12,076 nucleotides of DNA, taken from NCBI GenBank assembly GCA_028288395.1, contig JAQBNV010000571.1, positions 1 to 12,076 of the forward strand, given 5' to 3'. Shown piece after piece: positions 1 through 8,185 of this stretch; within the stretch, counting starts at the first letter, position 1, and every line of letters begins with the position of its first letter. The stretch is from Adhaeribacter sp. GTDB lineage: Bacteria > Bacteroidota > Bacteroidia > Cytophagales > Hymenobacteraceae. Both the position numbers and the translations under genes were made by a program. Below the pieces are notes generated by a model. That model was not told the origin of the DNA and ran no database searches. It saw only the letters and a program-made list of their open reading frames with translations.

Positions 1-1
1 G

Positions 2-352
2 GGCGTAATGGCGTTCCGGTTTGTAAAAGGCACCAAAGCAACGCTGGGTTTTGCTAAATTCGAACATTCCTGCGTGTTGGAGCTGGACGGCGCCGATGCC
101 GAACTAAATCACCAGTTTACAGAAGCCTTTGTCCAGCAACTGGAACAGGCAAAAATAAAATTTGCGGTTCATTGGGGTAAAATTAACGATTTTCTGAATC
201 CGCAACGGGTCCGGAAAATATACGGTGATCGCGTTATTCAAAATTGGTTAGACCAGCGGCGAAGTTTATTAGACCCTGAAACCTGGGAAGTTTTTAACAA
301 TGATTTTGTCCGGTGCTGCGGTTTAGACCAATACCAGGAAATTTTGGTTTAG
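2..352 (+). CDS. C-terminal part of an FAD-linked lactone-oxidase-like oxidoreductase (partial)
   Basis: The frame is open from the left window edge (GGC GTA before the first ATG at 8), so this is probably the 3' end of a longer gene rather than a complete 114-residue protein. The C-terminal part has the pattern seen at the end of the aldonolactone oxidase (ALO) family: HWGK, then about 30 residues later an arginine-rich helix and LDPETWEVFNNDF, which resembles the family's 'R..LDP.G.F.N.Y' ending. In that family HWGK lies near the FAD/substrate site of enzymes that oxidise sugar lactones or polyols. The FAD-binding N-terminal half is outside the window, so substrate and exact subfamily cannot be judged. 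No RBS-like sequence is visible before the ATG at 8, which supports reading it as internal. The gene ends in TAG. Confidence 0.6.
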   Translation, partial: GVMAFRFVKGTKATLGFAKFEHSCVLELDGADAELNHQFTEAFVQQLEQAKIKFAVHWGKINDFLNPQRVRKIYGDRVIQNWLDQRRSLLDPETWEVFNNDFVRCCGLDQYQEILV

Positions 353-477
353 GAAGAAAAGATAGGAGCACGGTCTTGGTCGTTTAGCTTAAAATATTGC
401 CCGATAATTTTAAGAATTTAAAATCAGTTAATTGTTCGTACAACCTTATCTGAATTAATAAACCGGAAAACTGGGGC

Positions 478-508
478 AAAAAAAACCAGGCTATAAAAAC
501 AGCCTGGT
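478..508 (-). terminator. Rho-independent terminator for slyD
   Basis: A perfect 8-bp inverted repeat, ACCAGGCT (485-492) and AGCCTGGT (501-508), encloses an 8-base loop. On the minus strand the stem is followed directly by eight T residues (plus-strand A run 478-485). Stem plus U-tract in this orientation fits termination of leftward transcription from slyD, whose stop codon is about 150 bases upstream. The plus-strand side has only a weak T-rich stretch, so it is probably less efficient for the converging oxidoreductase gene. Confidence 0.8.
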
Positions 509-572
509 CTAATTTAATATTATTTATTCAAAGTAAGACTTTCCTGAAAGTACCGCATTAAAGGTTAAAAGA

Positions 573-631
573 GCCGTTGTTGCGTGGTTTTACCAGCAAC
601 TTTCCGGTCGGTCAGGAGACGCAACAAGGGC
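573..631. repeat. Hairpin block with two mutually exclusive stems downstream of slyD
   Basis: TTGTTGCG (577-584) is perfectly complementary to CGCAACAA (620-627), extended after one mismatch by GCC/GGC (573-575 with 629-631). Part of the left arm can instead form a local hairpin: GTTGC (579-583) with GCAAC (596-600), continued by TGGT/ACCA around a three-base loop with one bulged G. The two stems share bases and cannot form together. The block lies in the 3' untranslated region of slyD, ahead of its terminator. It could be a dispersed intergenic repeat, an mRNA-stabilising structure, or a small RNA; the sequence does not decide. Confidence 0.45.
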
Positions 632-659
632 AGCTTTGATTAATTTTTAAAAATATCAA

Positions 660-1175
660 TTAGTGGTGATGCCCACCTTCGCCGTGTACGTGGCCGTGCG
701 AAAGTTCTTCTGCCGTAGCTTCCCGAACAGTTAATACTTTTCCTTCAAAAAACATTTTCATGCCGGCAAGGGGGTGGTTAAAATCCATTACTACTTCTTC
801 GTCCTGAATTTTCATGACGCGGCCCTGCATGTGGTTACCTTCGTTATCGGCCATGGGAATATAATTTCCCTCCTGCAGCATTTCGTCGTCTATTTTGCCA
901 TCTACTTCAAATACATTTTTTGGGATCGGCACCAGGGCATTATCGTCGTATTCGCCGTATCCTTCATCCGCTTCCAGCGAAAATGAAAAAGCTTCGCCTT
1001 CTTGTTTGCCAGACAGATTTTCTTCAAACTTTTCGGGTAAGCCACTTACGCCGTATAAAAAAACCATCGGGTTTTCCGGGTCGGCGGTTTCTACAAGCGT
1101 TTGTTCACCATCTTCGTTCAGGATTTTTAGCTCGTAGGTGAGCGAAACCACTTTGTTTTCACTTATTGCTGTCAT
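660..1175 (-). CDS. slyD: SlyD-type FKBP peptidyl-prolyl cis-trans isomerase with His-rich tail
   Basis: Peptidyl-prolyl isomerase and chaperone of the SlyD branch of the FKBP family, expected in the cytoplasm because no signal peptide is visible. FKBP-fold residues occupy about 1-72 and 130-157, with the inserted flap (IF, chaperone) domain between them. Recognisable signatures are GEAFSFSLEADEGYGEYD (60-77), the IF-domain ending, and DFNHPLAG (131-138), typical of SlyD. The C-terminus (160-171) is a short His-rich tail with six His in twelve residues, comparable to but shorter than the metal-binding tail of E. coli SlyD, so it may bind Ni or Zn. Length (171 aa) is normal. The ATG has no clear Shine-Dalgarno sequence, usual for Bacteroidota. 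It is a single gene with its own terminator at 478-508. Confidence 0.93.
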   Translation of the reverse strand: MTAISENKVVSLTYELKILNEDGEQTLVETADPENPMVFLYGVSGLPEKFEENLSGKQEGEAFSFSLEADEGYGEYDDNALVPIPKNVFEVDGKIDDEMLQEGNYIPMADNEGNHMQGRVMKIQDEEVVMDFNHPLAGMKMFFEGKVLTVREATAEELSHGHVHGEGGHHH

Positions 1176-1392
1176 AGCAGTTTAGGTTTAGAATGAAAGC
1201 CAATACGGCGCTTTAATTAGTATTTTAATTTACAAATACCCGATTTGCTAAAAATAGTTGGCAATCAGGGCTATTAATAGTAGACCTGACTTTTAACCGG
1301 GAAAATTTGCATTCATATTTTACCTGACCAGAAAACATTCCGGCCGCTAAAAGTGCACAACTTACTATATATAACGCATTCCTTAAAATTTT

Positions 1393-3357
1393 TTAAGAAA
1401 TATTTAGGGCTTCCATTAATTCCCAGGCGCTCCGGTAAGCATTTATGCTTTCGGCATAGCCAACAAATGCGTGGTAAAAAGGATGCTGGGTTAAGGTAGC
1501 GCTATCTCCCAAAATCACCAACTTTTTCCGGGCCCGCGTCATGGCTACGTTCATGCGGCGGATATCACTCAGGAAACCAATTTCGCCGGTATCGTTACTC
1601 CGCACCATACTGATGTAAATAATATCGCGTTCCTGTCCCTGAAAACTGTCTACGGTACCAATGGTTAACTGCCGGCGCGTTTGCCATTCGTGGAGTAATT
1701 CGTTGTGTTCCACTTCATCTTTCAGATAATTAATCTGCGCTCGGTACGGCGAAATAATCCCGATTTTTAACGGGACATCGTTTTCGGCCGGTGTGTAATC
1801 TTTTATTAAATGCTGCAAATGCTGGAGAAGCAAATCCGCTTCTTCGGGGTTGGCGGTGCTGGCGCCTTCGGCAAAAGATTTTTCGTTGTAACCGCAGCCG
1901 GCAGTGTCTACAAATTCTACCGCCAGGTCGGGCGGGAATAAAGAATTAAACGCGTGTAAATCGCTTTGCGCCACACTGGCGTGCGCCTCTAATTGCCCGT
2001 CGTAAAACTGCTGGTTAGAGAACTGCATAATATTTTGGTGCATCCGGTATTGGGTGCGGAGCATAACTGCCAGGTCTGGCTGCCGATGAATGCATTTTTG
2101 AAACAAGGTTACTTCCAGGCCACCTTTTTCGGCCGCTAAAGATTTAACAGTAGGCGGCAACTGGCAATGGTCGCCGGCCAGCACCACCCGGTTAGCCCGG
2201 GTTAGGGGTATCCAGCAAGCCGGTTCCAGGGCTTGCGCCGCTTCGTCGATAAATACGGTATCGTAGGTTAGGTGGCGAATCACGCGGTTTGCGGAACCCA
2301 CCAGCGTACACGTGATAACCTGCACCCGATCGAGTAAATCATCAGTAATATACCGCTCGGTAAGTTCTGCATCAGCCAAAAGCGCCCGGCTTTGTTCTTT
2401 CAGCAAGCGCCTTTGTTCCCGCTCTTCCCAACCAAACTTGCGTTTAAACTGAAAGGCCATTGATTTATATTCCTCGGCCTGTTTCCGGATTTCTTTCACC
2501 TCTTTGTAGGCTTTGTGGCCCATTATTTGGGCATCCAGGGTATGGTGTAGCAAAATATCGGATACGCGGGAGGGGTTACCAATCCGGATAACGTTGATGC
2601 CCTGAGCGGCAAGTTTTTCGGTTAATAAGTCTACCGCGGTATTGCTGGGCGCCGTTACCAGCAGGCGTTTTTCCCGCTGCAAAGTGCGCATAATGGCCTG
2701 CACCAGCGTAGTGGTTTTACCCGTACCCGGCGGACCGTGAATAATAGCTACATCTTTGGCGGCCTCTATTTTTTTTATGGCTTCGTTCTGCGAATCGTTC
2801 AGCGTGGGGTCCGGTTCGAAATGTGCTTTGGGGTAAAAAACGGCCGCCTGGGCGCCGTACAAAATATCCCGTAGCTGCGCCAGGCGATTGTCTTCGGCTT
2901 CGGTAACCTTGCGCATGGCAATTTCCATCTCCTTGTAACTCATCTCGTCGAAGGTCAGGTCGATGCCCAGTTTCCCTTCTTCGATCCAGTCGGGCAGGTC
3001 TTCTTTGGTAGTAGCCAGCGTAAGTTTGTTGCGCTTCAGGGTCATGATAACCCCGGAAAGTAAATGCGAATCGTGGCCTTGTTTGCCTTGGGCATTGGAA
3101 AAAATAGCCGCGCCTTTGCCGGTTTGGAATAAATGAAGCTGATCGCGGCTACCAGTCCGTTCAATTTCCACTACTACTTTATTGCCGAAACCTATTTCGG
3201 TTTTAGTAATGGTAACGGGGTACCAGCACAAACCATTTTGCTTGCGTTCCTGGATAGAACTGCGGGTGCTTTTTAATTTATATTGAGCCAGGTCTTCGTC
3301 CTGCTCTAATTTTAATAATTTACTAACTCTGTTTAATTCTTCTTGTATCTCGAACAT
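1393..3357 (-). CDS. SF1B DNA/RNA helicase, IGHMBP2/UPF1-like
   Basis: ATP-dependent superfamily 1 helicase of the UPF1/IGHMBP2 type, a family in many Bacteroidota whose cellular role is not well defined; nucleic-acid unwinding is expected. All helicase motifs are intact: Walker A GPPGTGKTT (208-216), motif Ia TAPSNTAVD (235-243), motif II DEAAQA (371-376), motif III GDHCQLPPT (395-403), motif IV LRTQYRMH (433-440), motif V VDSFQGQERD (569-578) and motif VI MNVAMTRARKKLVILGD (602-618). The N-terminal ~190 residues fit the beta-barrel region that precedes the first RecA domain in IGHMBP2-like proteins. A charged helical segment (about 285-335) lies between motifs Ia and II, like the 1B/1C insertions of this family. 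Length (654 aa) is typical. The start ATG has no clear RBS. The coiled-coil protein gene lies 117 bases upstream on the same strand, so co-transcription is possible. Confidence 0.93.
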   Translation of the reverse strand: MFEIQEELNRVSKLLKLEQDEDLAQYKLKSTRSSIQERKQNGLCWYPVTITKTEIGFGNKVVVEIERTGSRDQLHLFQTGKGAAIFSNAQGKQGHDSHLLSGVIMTLKRNKLTLATTKEDLPDWIEEGKLGIDLTFDEMSYKEMEIAMRKVTEAEDNRLAQLRDILYGAQAAVFYPKAHFEPDPTLNDSQNEAIKKIEAAKDVAIIHGPPGTGKTTTLVQAIMRTLQREKRLLVTAPSNTAVDLLTEKLAAQGINVIRIGNPSRVSDILLHHTLDAQIMGHKAYKEVKEIRKQAEEYKSMAFQFKRKFGWEEREQRRLLKEQSRALLADAELTERYITDDLLDRVQVITCTLVGSANRVIRHLTYDTVFIDEAAQALEPACWIPLTRANRVVLAGDHCQLPPTVKSLAAEKGGLEVTLFQKCIHRQPDLAVMLRTQYRMHQNIMQFSNQQFYDGQLEAHASVAQSDLHAFNSLFPPDLAVEFVDTAGCGYNEKSFAEGASTANPEEADLLLQHLQHLIKDYTPAENDVPLKIGIISPYRAQINYLKDEVEHNELLHEWQTRRQLTIGTVDSFQGQERDIIYISMVRSNDTGEIGFLSDIRRMNVAMTRARKKLVILGDSATLTQHPFYHAFVGYAESINAYRSAWELMEALNIS

Positions 3358-3474
3358 GTAAACGCTGCAATGCCGGCGCTAGGTAATTAATTATTTGCCC
3401 TCACCGTTTTTTTATAATCTGAATAACAGGTTATAAGGCTGCCAGGCACGAAAAAGTTTCCGAAAAAATTTTTA

Positions 3475-4080
3475 TTACCGTTTATCTTTGGCCGTCTTTT
3501 TTTTACCATTCCGGGCGAAGATATATACCACCAAACCCAATATGGCTAATACGGAAAGGCCAAGTAATTGCTGTAGTTCCTGAATTTTATCTTTCGAATC
3601 GTTAAGCCTTGCCTCCAGCACATTCATTTGGCGCTGTTTTACTTTTTGCTGGTTTTCCATGTTCCCAATCTGGGTCTTTAAAGCGTATAAATTATCGGTA
3701 ATCACCTGCTTATCGCCCACCACCTGATCCTCAATTTGCTTTTTCTGGTTTTCAACCTGGGTTTTTGCTACGGTAATCTGGGCCTGTTTTTTCATACTAA
3801 CTGTGTTTATTTCCCGAATTATTTCCGAATCTTTGTTTATCACCCCTTTCAGCGCGTCAATTATATGGAGTAAATCTTTTTTTGATTTTTTGCCCCAGAA
3901 ATTGCTGTTCTGGGCATTATAAAATTCGTATTCTTTTATCATTTGGGCGCGCTCCCGCAACAGCCGGTTCAGGTTTTCGGTTGGCGAAACAGTGGCGGGT
4001 GCGGTGTTAACCGAATCCTGGGCCCAAGCGGGGGCAAAAGAGAAAACCAGCAGGAGCAGGAGGAGCGATAATTTAGGCAT
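3475..4080 (-). CDS. Secreted or membrane-anchored coiled-coil protein, unknown function
   Basis: I do not recognise this family. The sequence shows an N-terminal signal peptide (residues 1-20, long Leu run, likely cleavage after AWA before Gln21), then a charged helical region. Residues about 80-170 are rich in K, Q, E and N with heptad-like spacing, predicting a long coiled coil. A hydrophobic transmembrane segment (about 172-189) is followed by a lysine-rich tail (NGKKKTAKDKR). The positive tail suggests a cytoplasmic C-terminus with the coiled coil in the periplasm. A short conserved-looking block, EYEFYNAQNSNFWGKKSKKDL (50-70), precedes the coiled coil. A structural or spacer role in the envelope, or a partner for a periplasmic complex, would fit, but nothing identifies one. 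The helicase follows 117 bases downstream on the same strand and thyA diverges upstream. Confidence 0.8.
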   Translation of the reverse strand: MPKLSLLLLLLVFSFAPAWAQDSVNTAPATVSPTENLNRLLRERAQMIKEYEFYNAQNSNFWGKKSKKDLLHIIDALKGVINKDSEIIREINTVSMKKQAQITVAKTQVENQKKQIEDQVVGDKQVITDNLYALKTQIGNMENQQKVKQRQMNVLEARLNDSKDKIQELQQLLGLSVLAILGLVVYIFARNGKKKTAKDKR

Positions 4081-4145
4081 ATAAAGCAGTATTTTAGAGG
4101 TTTTAAAAATTAGCCGGTAACGTTTTAAAGCTTTCTACTAACTGG

Positions 4146-4173
4146 CAAATTAATATTTTTTGACCATTTTCAA
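4146..4173 (-). promoter_or_regulatory. Weak promoter candidate for the coiled-coil protein gene
   Basis: Read on the minus strand, TTG (4171-4173) is followed after 17 bases by TTAATTTG (4146-4153), one mismatch from the Bacteroidota -7 consensus TAnnTTTG, with -33/-7 spacing in the expected range. The start codon is about 65 bases downstream. A+T-rich DNA gives such matches by chance, so confidence is low. Confidence 0.25.
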
Positions 4174-4332
4174 TTGTTATAACCTAACGGTACCGGGCGT
4201 TCTTTCATTTTACAAACCGAAAGAAAGTACATCCGTACCCAGTCAATTTCCTGTATTATCCGGTACAGGTATATTTTTTGGGTTTATATTCTGCCCCGAA
4301 AACAAAATAATAAATTATCGATTTCCCCGGCA

Positions 4333-4359
4333 TTGGTAATAATTCTTTCCTTATTTTTG
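4333..4359 (+). promoter_or_regulatory. Promoter candidate for thyA (TAnnTTTG type)
   Basis: TATTTTTG at 4352-4359 matches the Bacteroidota -7 consensus TAnnTTTG exactly. A TTG at 4333-4335 lies 16 bases upstream, slightly closer than the usual -33 spacing. Transcription would start around 4365, giving a leader of about 15 bases before the ATG at 4380. No Shine-Dalgarno sequence is present. Confidence 0.45.
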
Positions 4360-4379
4360 ATTCCTTTAAAGTTATTCCT

Positions 4380-5174
4380 ATGCAGCAATACCAGCAACTT
4401 CTCCGGCATATTCTGGAAAATGGCGCCAAAAAAGAAGATCGTACCGGTACCGGCACGCTGAGTGTATTCGGTTATCAGATGCGGTTTGATTTAGCGGCAG
4501 GTTTTCCGTTGGTAACTACTAAAAAAGTCCACCTGAAATCGATTGTGCACGAGCTGTTGTGGTTTTTAAAAGGAGAAACCAATATTAAATATCTAAAAGA
4601 AAATGGCATCTCTATCTGGGACGAATGGGCTGATGAAAACGGCAACTTAGGCCCGGTCTACGGATCGCAGTGGCGCAGTTGGCCCACCCCGGACGGCGGC
4701 CACATCGACCAGATTACCCAGGTAGTAAACCAGTTGCGGCACAACCCGGATTCACGCCGTATTATTGTGAGTGCCTGGAATGTAGCCGAAATCAACAACA
4801 TGAAGCTGCCGCCCTGCCACGCCTTCTTCCAGTTTTATGTAGCCGAGAACAAATTGTCGTGCCAATTATACCAGCGTAGCGCCGATGTTTTTTTGGGCGT
4901 GCCCTTTAATATTGCCTCCTATGCGTTATTGACCCAAATGATGGCCCAGGTTTGTGGCCTGGAACTCGGCGATTTTATCTGGACCGGCGGCGACACCCAT
5001 TTATACCTGAACCACTTGGAACAGGCAGCGTTGCAGTTAACCCGGGAGACCCGGCCGTTGCCCCAAATGCAACTTAATCCTTCGGTTAAATCTATTTTTG
5101 ATTTTAAATTCGATGATTTTAAACTCGAAAATTATAATCCGCATCCGGCCATTAAAGCGCCGGTAGCAGTATAA
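4380..5174 (+). CDS. thyA: Thymidylate synthase ThyA
   Basis: Converts dUMP to dTMP using 5,10-methylenetetrahydrofolate as methyl donor and reductant; cytoplasmic and usually dimeric. The 264-residue length equals E. coli ThyA, and the key residues fall at the same numbers: Arg21, Arg126/Arg127 (DSRR), catalytic Cys146 in [10 protein letters not shown], Arg166, Ser167, Asp169, Asn177, and His207/Tyr209 in [10 protein letters not shown]. The C-terminus IKAPVAV matches the mobile tail that closes over the active site. All catalytic elements are present, so the enzyme should be active. The gene stands alone on the plus strand. folA, a common neighbour, is not in the window. It converges with the FAD/Fe-S dehydrogenase gene and ends just before a strong inverted-repeat terminator (5187-5231). 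Confidence 0.98.
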   Translation: MQQYQQLLRHILENGAKKEDRTGTGTLSVFGYQMRFDLAAGFPLVTTKKVHLKSIVHELLWFLKGETNIKYLKENGISIWDEWADENGNLGPVYGSQWRSWPTPDGGHIDQITQVVNQLRHNPDSRRIIVSAWNVAEINNMKLPPCHAFFQFYVAENKLSCQLYQRSADVFLGVPFNIASYALLTQMMAQVCGLELGDFIWTGGDTHLYLNHLEQAALQLTRETRPLPQMQLNPSVKSIFDFKFDDFKLENYNPHPAIKAPVAV

Positions 5175-5186
5175 TATCCATTCCGG

Positions 5187-5231
5187 ATTAAAATAAGAAA
5201 GCAGCTTTAGCAGCTGCTTTCTTATTTTAAT
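5187..5231. terminator. Bidirectional terminator: perfect 20-bp inverted repeat
   Basis: The left arm 5187-5206 and right arm 5212-5231 are perfectly complementary over 20 bp around a 5-base loop (TTAGC). The inner part is G+C-containing (AAGCAGCT/AGCTGCTT) and the outer part is A/T-only (ATTAAAATAA/TTATTTTAAT). This gives a U-rich 3' arm in both directions, as expected for a shared terminator. It begins 12 bases after the thyA stop and ends 11 bases before the stop of the convergent dehydrogenase gene, so it can serve both. Confidence 0.85.
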
Positions 5232-5242
5232 CAAGGGTTAAT

Positions 5243-8185
5243 CTACTTTTTTAAAGCATCCCACAAAACTTCGAGGGTATGCAGGGCTTTGCGACCGGTG
5301 CCGTCTTTTATCTGGTGCCGGCAACTGGTACCCGGTGCCACAATAATCACGTCTTCGGGTTGCTTTCGCACCGCCGGGAATAATACCAGTTCGCCAATCT
5401 GCATCGATACATCGTAATGCTCCGCTTCGTAGCCAAACGATCCGGCCATGCCGCAACAGCCTGACGGAATAATATCTACGGTGTAATTGGCGGGCAAGGT
5501 GAGCATCTTCTGGGTATGTACCAATGATGAGAGGGCTTTCTGGTGGCAGTGTCCGTGGAGCTTAAGGTGGCGTTTTTCCAGGGTAAAAGCATCCGGCGAA
5601 ATATTGCCTTTAAACCGTTCCATTGCAATAAATTCATCAAAAAGCCAGCTGTTGGCCGCTATCTGCTTGGCCGCCGGCAATTGATCGTCGTCCACCAAAT
5701 CCAGGTATTCATCCCGTAAGGTCAGGATGGCGGATGGTTCCACCCCAACTAATGGCGCATCAGCTGTAACCACATCTTTCAGTAATTCTACATTGCGCTG
5801 GGCCAGTTTTTTCGCAGCTCGCACCAGTCCTTTTGACAGGTAAGTACGGCCGCTTTCCTGGTGCTTGGGCAGGTGTACCTCGTAACCGAGTTTTTCCAGC
5901 AGCAATACCGCCTTTATGCCGATATCGGTATCGTTAAAATTAGTAAACTCATCGCAGAAAAGATTTACTATGCCTTTAGTGGGCGTCACCGTTTTGGGTT
6001 CCTGCTGATGGTTCCGGAACCACTTCCGGAGCGTCGTTTTCTGCAACAACGGAATAGACCGCTTGGTGGAGAAGCCCATTACCTTCTTAGCTATATTGGC
6101 CGTGAAATCGTTTTTAAATAGGAAATTATACATACCCGGTGCGATAGCTGCCAACTGGTTTGCATTGGTAAAATTACCCACCAGGCGCGTCCGGAATGGT
6201 ACACCGTTGGCATCGTAGTAATGCTGCAGAAACTCGGCTTTCAGCTTGGCTACGTCTACGTTAGAGGGGCACTCAGATTTACAGCCTTTGCACGACAGGC
6301 ACAAATCCATGGTGTCCAGTATTTCTTTGTGATCGAAGCGGTTTACCTTGGGCGAATTGGTCAGGAACTCCCGCAGCATATTGGCCCGGCCGCGGGTAGT
6401 ATCTTTTTCGTGGCGGGTAGCCATGTAGCTGGGGCACATGGTGCCCCCGGTAAGCTGGGTTTTGCGGCAATCGCCGGAGCCGTTGCACAACTCCGCAGCC
6501 CGCAGAATGCCTTGCTCATTCCGGAAACGGAAAACCGTATCGAACTCCGGGGTTTCCTGCCCGGGCTGGTACCGTAAAAAGGTATCCATAGCGGGCGTTT
6601 TAACAATTTTGCCGGGATTGAAAATATTATCCGGGTCCCAGGTCCGTTTGATGTCTTCGAGCAAGCGGTAATTTTTCTCTCCGATCATCCAGGGAATAAA
6701 TTCGCCGCGCAAACGGCCGTCGCCGTGTTCGCCGCTTAAAGAGCCGCGGTATTTTTTTACGAGGCGGGCAATTTCTTCGGCAATGGTCCGGAATAAACGG
6801 TTGCCTTCGGCGGTTTTTAAGTTGATAATCGGGCGGAGGTGCAGTTCGCCGGAGCCGGCGTGGGCATAGTGCACGCAATATAAATCATGCTGCTTCAGAA
6901 TTAAATTAAATTCCGCAATGAAGTCCGGTAAATCATTAACATCCACTGCTGTATCTTCAATTACCGCCACAGGTTTGGCATCGCCCGGAATATTGGAAAG
7001 CAGGCCCAGGCCCGCTTTTCGCAAGGTCCAAACCTTCTTGGTTTCGGGGCCGGTTACCAGCGGATAGTGGTAGCCGAGGCCGGTTGCTTTTAATTCCTCA
7101 ATTAAAGCGGCGGCAGTCTCCTGTACTTCGGCGGGCGTATTTCTGGCAATCTCTACTACTAATATGGCACCCGGGTCGCCCTGCACAAAGAAGCGGTTTT
7201 GCCGTTGTTCAATATTTACCTTGGTGCATTCCAACACGTAGTGGTCCATGAGCTCGCAGGCACTGGGATTATATTTCAGCGCCACCAGGTTTGCCCGCAA
7301 TGATTCGTCGATGGTATTGGTGTGGATACAAAGCAAGCCAATTTCTTTCGGCGGCAGCGGTACCACGTTAACTTTGATTTCTGTCAGGAAAGCCAAAGTG
7401 CCTTCAGAACCGGCGATTAATTTACAAAAATTAAAATCTTCGGAGCCAGGCGTAAAAGGATTCGTTTCGAGCAATAAATCAACCGCGTAGCCGGTGTTCC
7501 GGCGTTCTACCGTTTTCTTCGGAAACTCCTGGCGAATTTCATTTTGGGTTTCTGGATGCGATAACATGGCTTTTACAGCCTGGTACACGCGGGTTTCCAA
7601 TTCCGAAGCCGTGCCTTCACCCTGGCACTTAGCCTCGAAGGCTTCCGGCGTTAAGCTAGTAAATTCGGTTTCAGAACCATCGCTCAAAATGGCTTTTACC
7701 GACAGCACGTGTTCGCGGGTGCTGCGGTATACCACGGAGTTAGAGCCGCAGGAATTATTGCCCACCATGCCCCCAATCATCGCGCGGTTGGCCGTGGAAG
7801 TTTCAGGACCAAAATACAGGCCGTGGGGTTTGAGGAAAAAGTTAAGTTCATCCCGGATTACGCCCGGTTGTACCCGCACCCAGCCTTCGGCAACATTAAG
7901 TTCTAATATTTGCGTAAAGGTGCGCGAAACATCCACTACAATACCGTTGCCAACTACCTGGCCGGCCAGCGAGGTACCGGCAGTACGCGGAATCAGGGAG
8001 GTTTTTTCGCGGCGGGCGAAGTTAATCAGTCTTTTAATATCCGCTATGTTCCGCGGAAAAGCCACGGCCAGCGGGAATTCGCGGTAGGCAGACGCATCAG
8101 TGGCGTACAACGTCCGCATGGTCGAATCAAAATGTAATTCGCCTTCTAACTCTCCGGCTAATCTTTGTAATATTTCCGTATTCAT
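5243..8185 (-). CDS. FAD-linked oxidase/Fe-S (CCG domain) fusion dehydrogenase, YdiJ-like
   Basis: A 980-residue flavin and iron-sulfur dehydrogenase that probably oxidises a D-2-hydroxy acid (D-lactate, D-2-hydroxyglutarate or similar) and passes electrons toward the quinone pool. The order resembles GlcD and GlcF/GlpC joined in one chain, as in E. coli YdiJ (about 1000 aa). Residues ~40-260 form the FAD-binding PCMH domain (PRTAGTSLAGQ at 66-76, GNNSCGSNS at 142-150). The FAD-oxidase C-terminal domain follows (VHYAHAGSGELHLRP at 438-452, SGEHGDGRLRGEF at 484-496). Next is a ferredoxin-like Fe-S region with Cys567, Cys573 and Cys584 in a first cluster and CLSCKGCKSEC (629-639) in a second. 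The C-terminal cysteine-rich domain has HGHCHQKA (877-884) and SGCCGMAG (908-915). I place the start at the ATG at 8185, not at a TTG 27 bases upstream: AGGAAAG lies about 11 bases before this ATG, and the family sequence begins here. It converges on thyA. Confidence 0.9.
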   Translation of the reverse strand: MNTEILQRLAGELEGELHFDSTMRTLYATDASAYREFPLAVAFPRNIADIKRLINFARREKTSLIPRTAGTSLAGQVVGNGIVVDVSRTFTQILELNVAEGWVRVQPGVIRDELNFFLKPHGLYFGPETSTANRAMIGGMVGNNSCGSNSVVYRSTREHVLSVKAILSDGSETEFTSLTPEAFEAKCQGEGTASELETRVYQAVKAMLSHPETQNEIRQEFPKKTVERRNTGYAVDLLLETNPFTPGSEDFNFCKLIAGSEGTLAFLTEIKVNVVPLPPKEIGLLCIHTNTIDESLRANLVALKYNPSACELMDHYVLECTKVNIEQRQNRFFVQGDPGAILVVEIARNTPAEVQETAAALIEELKATGLGYHYPLVTGPETKKVWTLRKAGLGLLSNIPGDAKPVAVIEDTAVDVNDLPDFIAEFNLILKQHDLYCVHYAHAGSGELHLRPIINLKTAEGNRLFRTIAEEIARLVKKYRGSLSGEHGDGRLRGEFIPWMIGEKNYRLLEDIKRTWDPDNIFNPGKIVKTPAMDTFLRYQPGQETPEFDTVFRFRNEQGILRAAELCNGSGDCRKTQLTGGTMCPSYMATRHEKDTTRGRANMLREFLTNSPKVNRFDHKEILDTMDLCLSCKGCKSECPSNVDVAKLKAEFLQHYYDANGVPFRTRLVGNFTNANQLAAIAPGMYNFLFKNDFTANIAKKVMGFSTKRSIPLLQKTTLRKWFRNHQQEPKTVTPTKGIVNLFCDEFTNFNDTDIGIKAVLLLEKLGYEVHLPKHQESGRTYLSKGLVRAAKKLAQRNVELLKDVVTADAPLVGVEPSAILTLRDEYLDLVDDDQLPAAKQIAANSWLFDEFIAMERFKGNISPDAFTLEKRHLKLHGHCHQKALSSLVHTQKMLTLPANYTVDIIPSGCCGMAGSFGYEAEHYDVSMQIGELVLFPAVRKQPEDVIIVAPGTSCRHQIKDGTGRKALHTLEVLWDALKK

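Larger units (their letters stand above)
353..659. other. Intergenic region between the convergent oxidoreductase and slyD genes
   Basis: About 307 bases lie between two convergent genes. The right half holds a minus-strand intrinsic terminator (478-508) and a hairpin-forming block (573-631), both listed separately. Positions 353-477 are A+T-rich with short stop-interrupted frames. I see no RNA gene or coding remnant there. Confidence 0.6.

Noticed and set aside
1382..1397. Palindrome CTTAAAATTTTTTAAG overlapping the helicase stop codon as a possible terminator
   Set aside because: The stem is A/T-only apart from the outer pair and has a 2-base centre, so it would not form a stable hairpin. 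Chance is likely in A+T-rich DNA.
3434..3478. Possible terminator hairpin after the coiled-coil protein gene (CGGAAACTTTTTCG on the minus strand)
   Set aside because: The best pairing is five base pairs with a G-U wobble and a four-base loop, and the T-run precedes the stem instead of following it.
7494..8087. 197-codon plus-strand frame opposite the dehydrogenase gene
   Set aside because: It is fully antisense to the strongly supported FAD-binding domain. The residue pattern (Ser/Arg/Pro-rich, no domain) is typical of a reverse-strand shadow.
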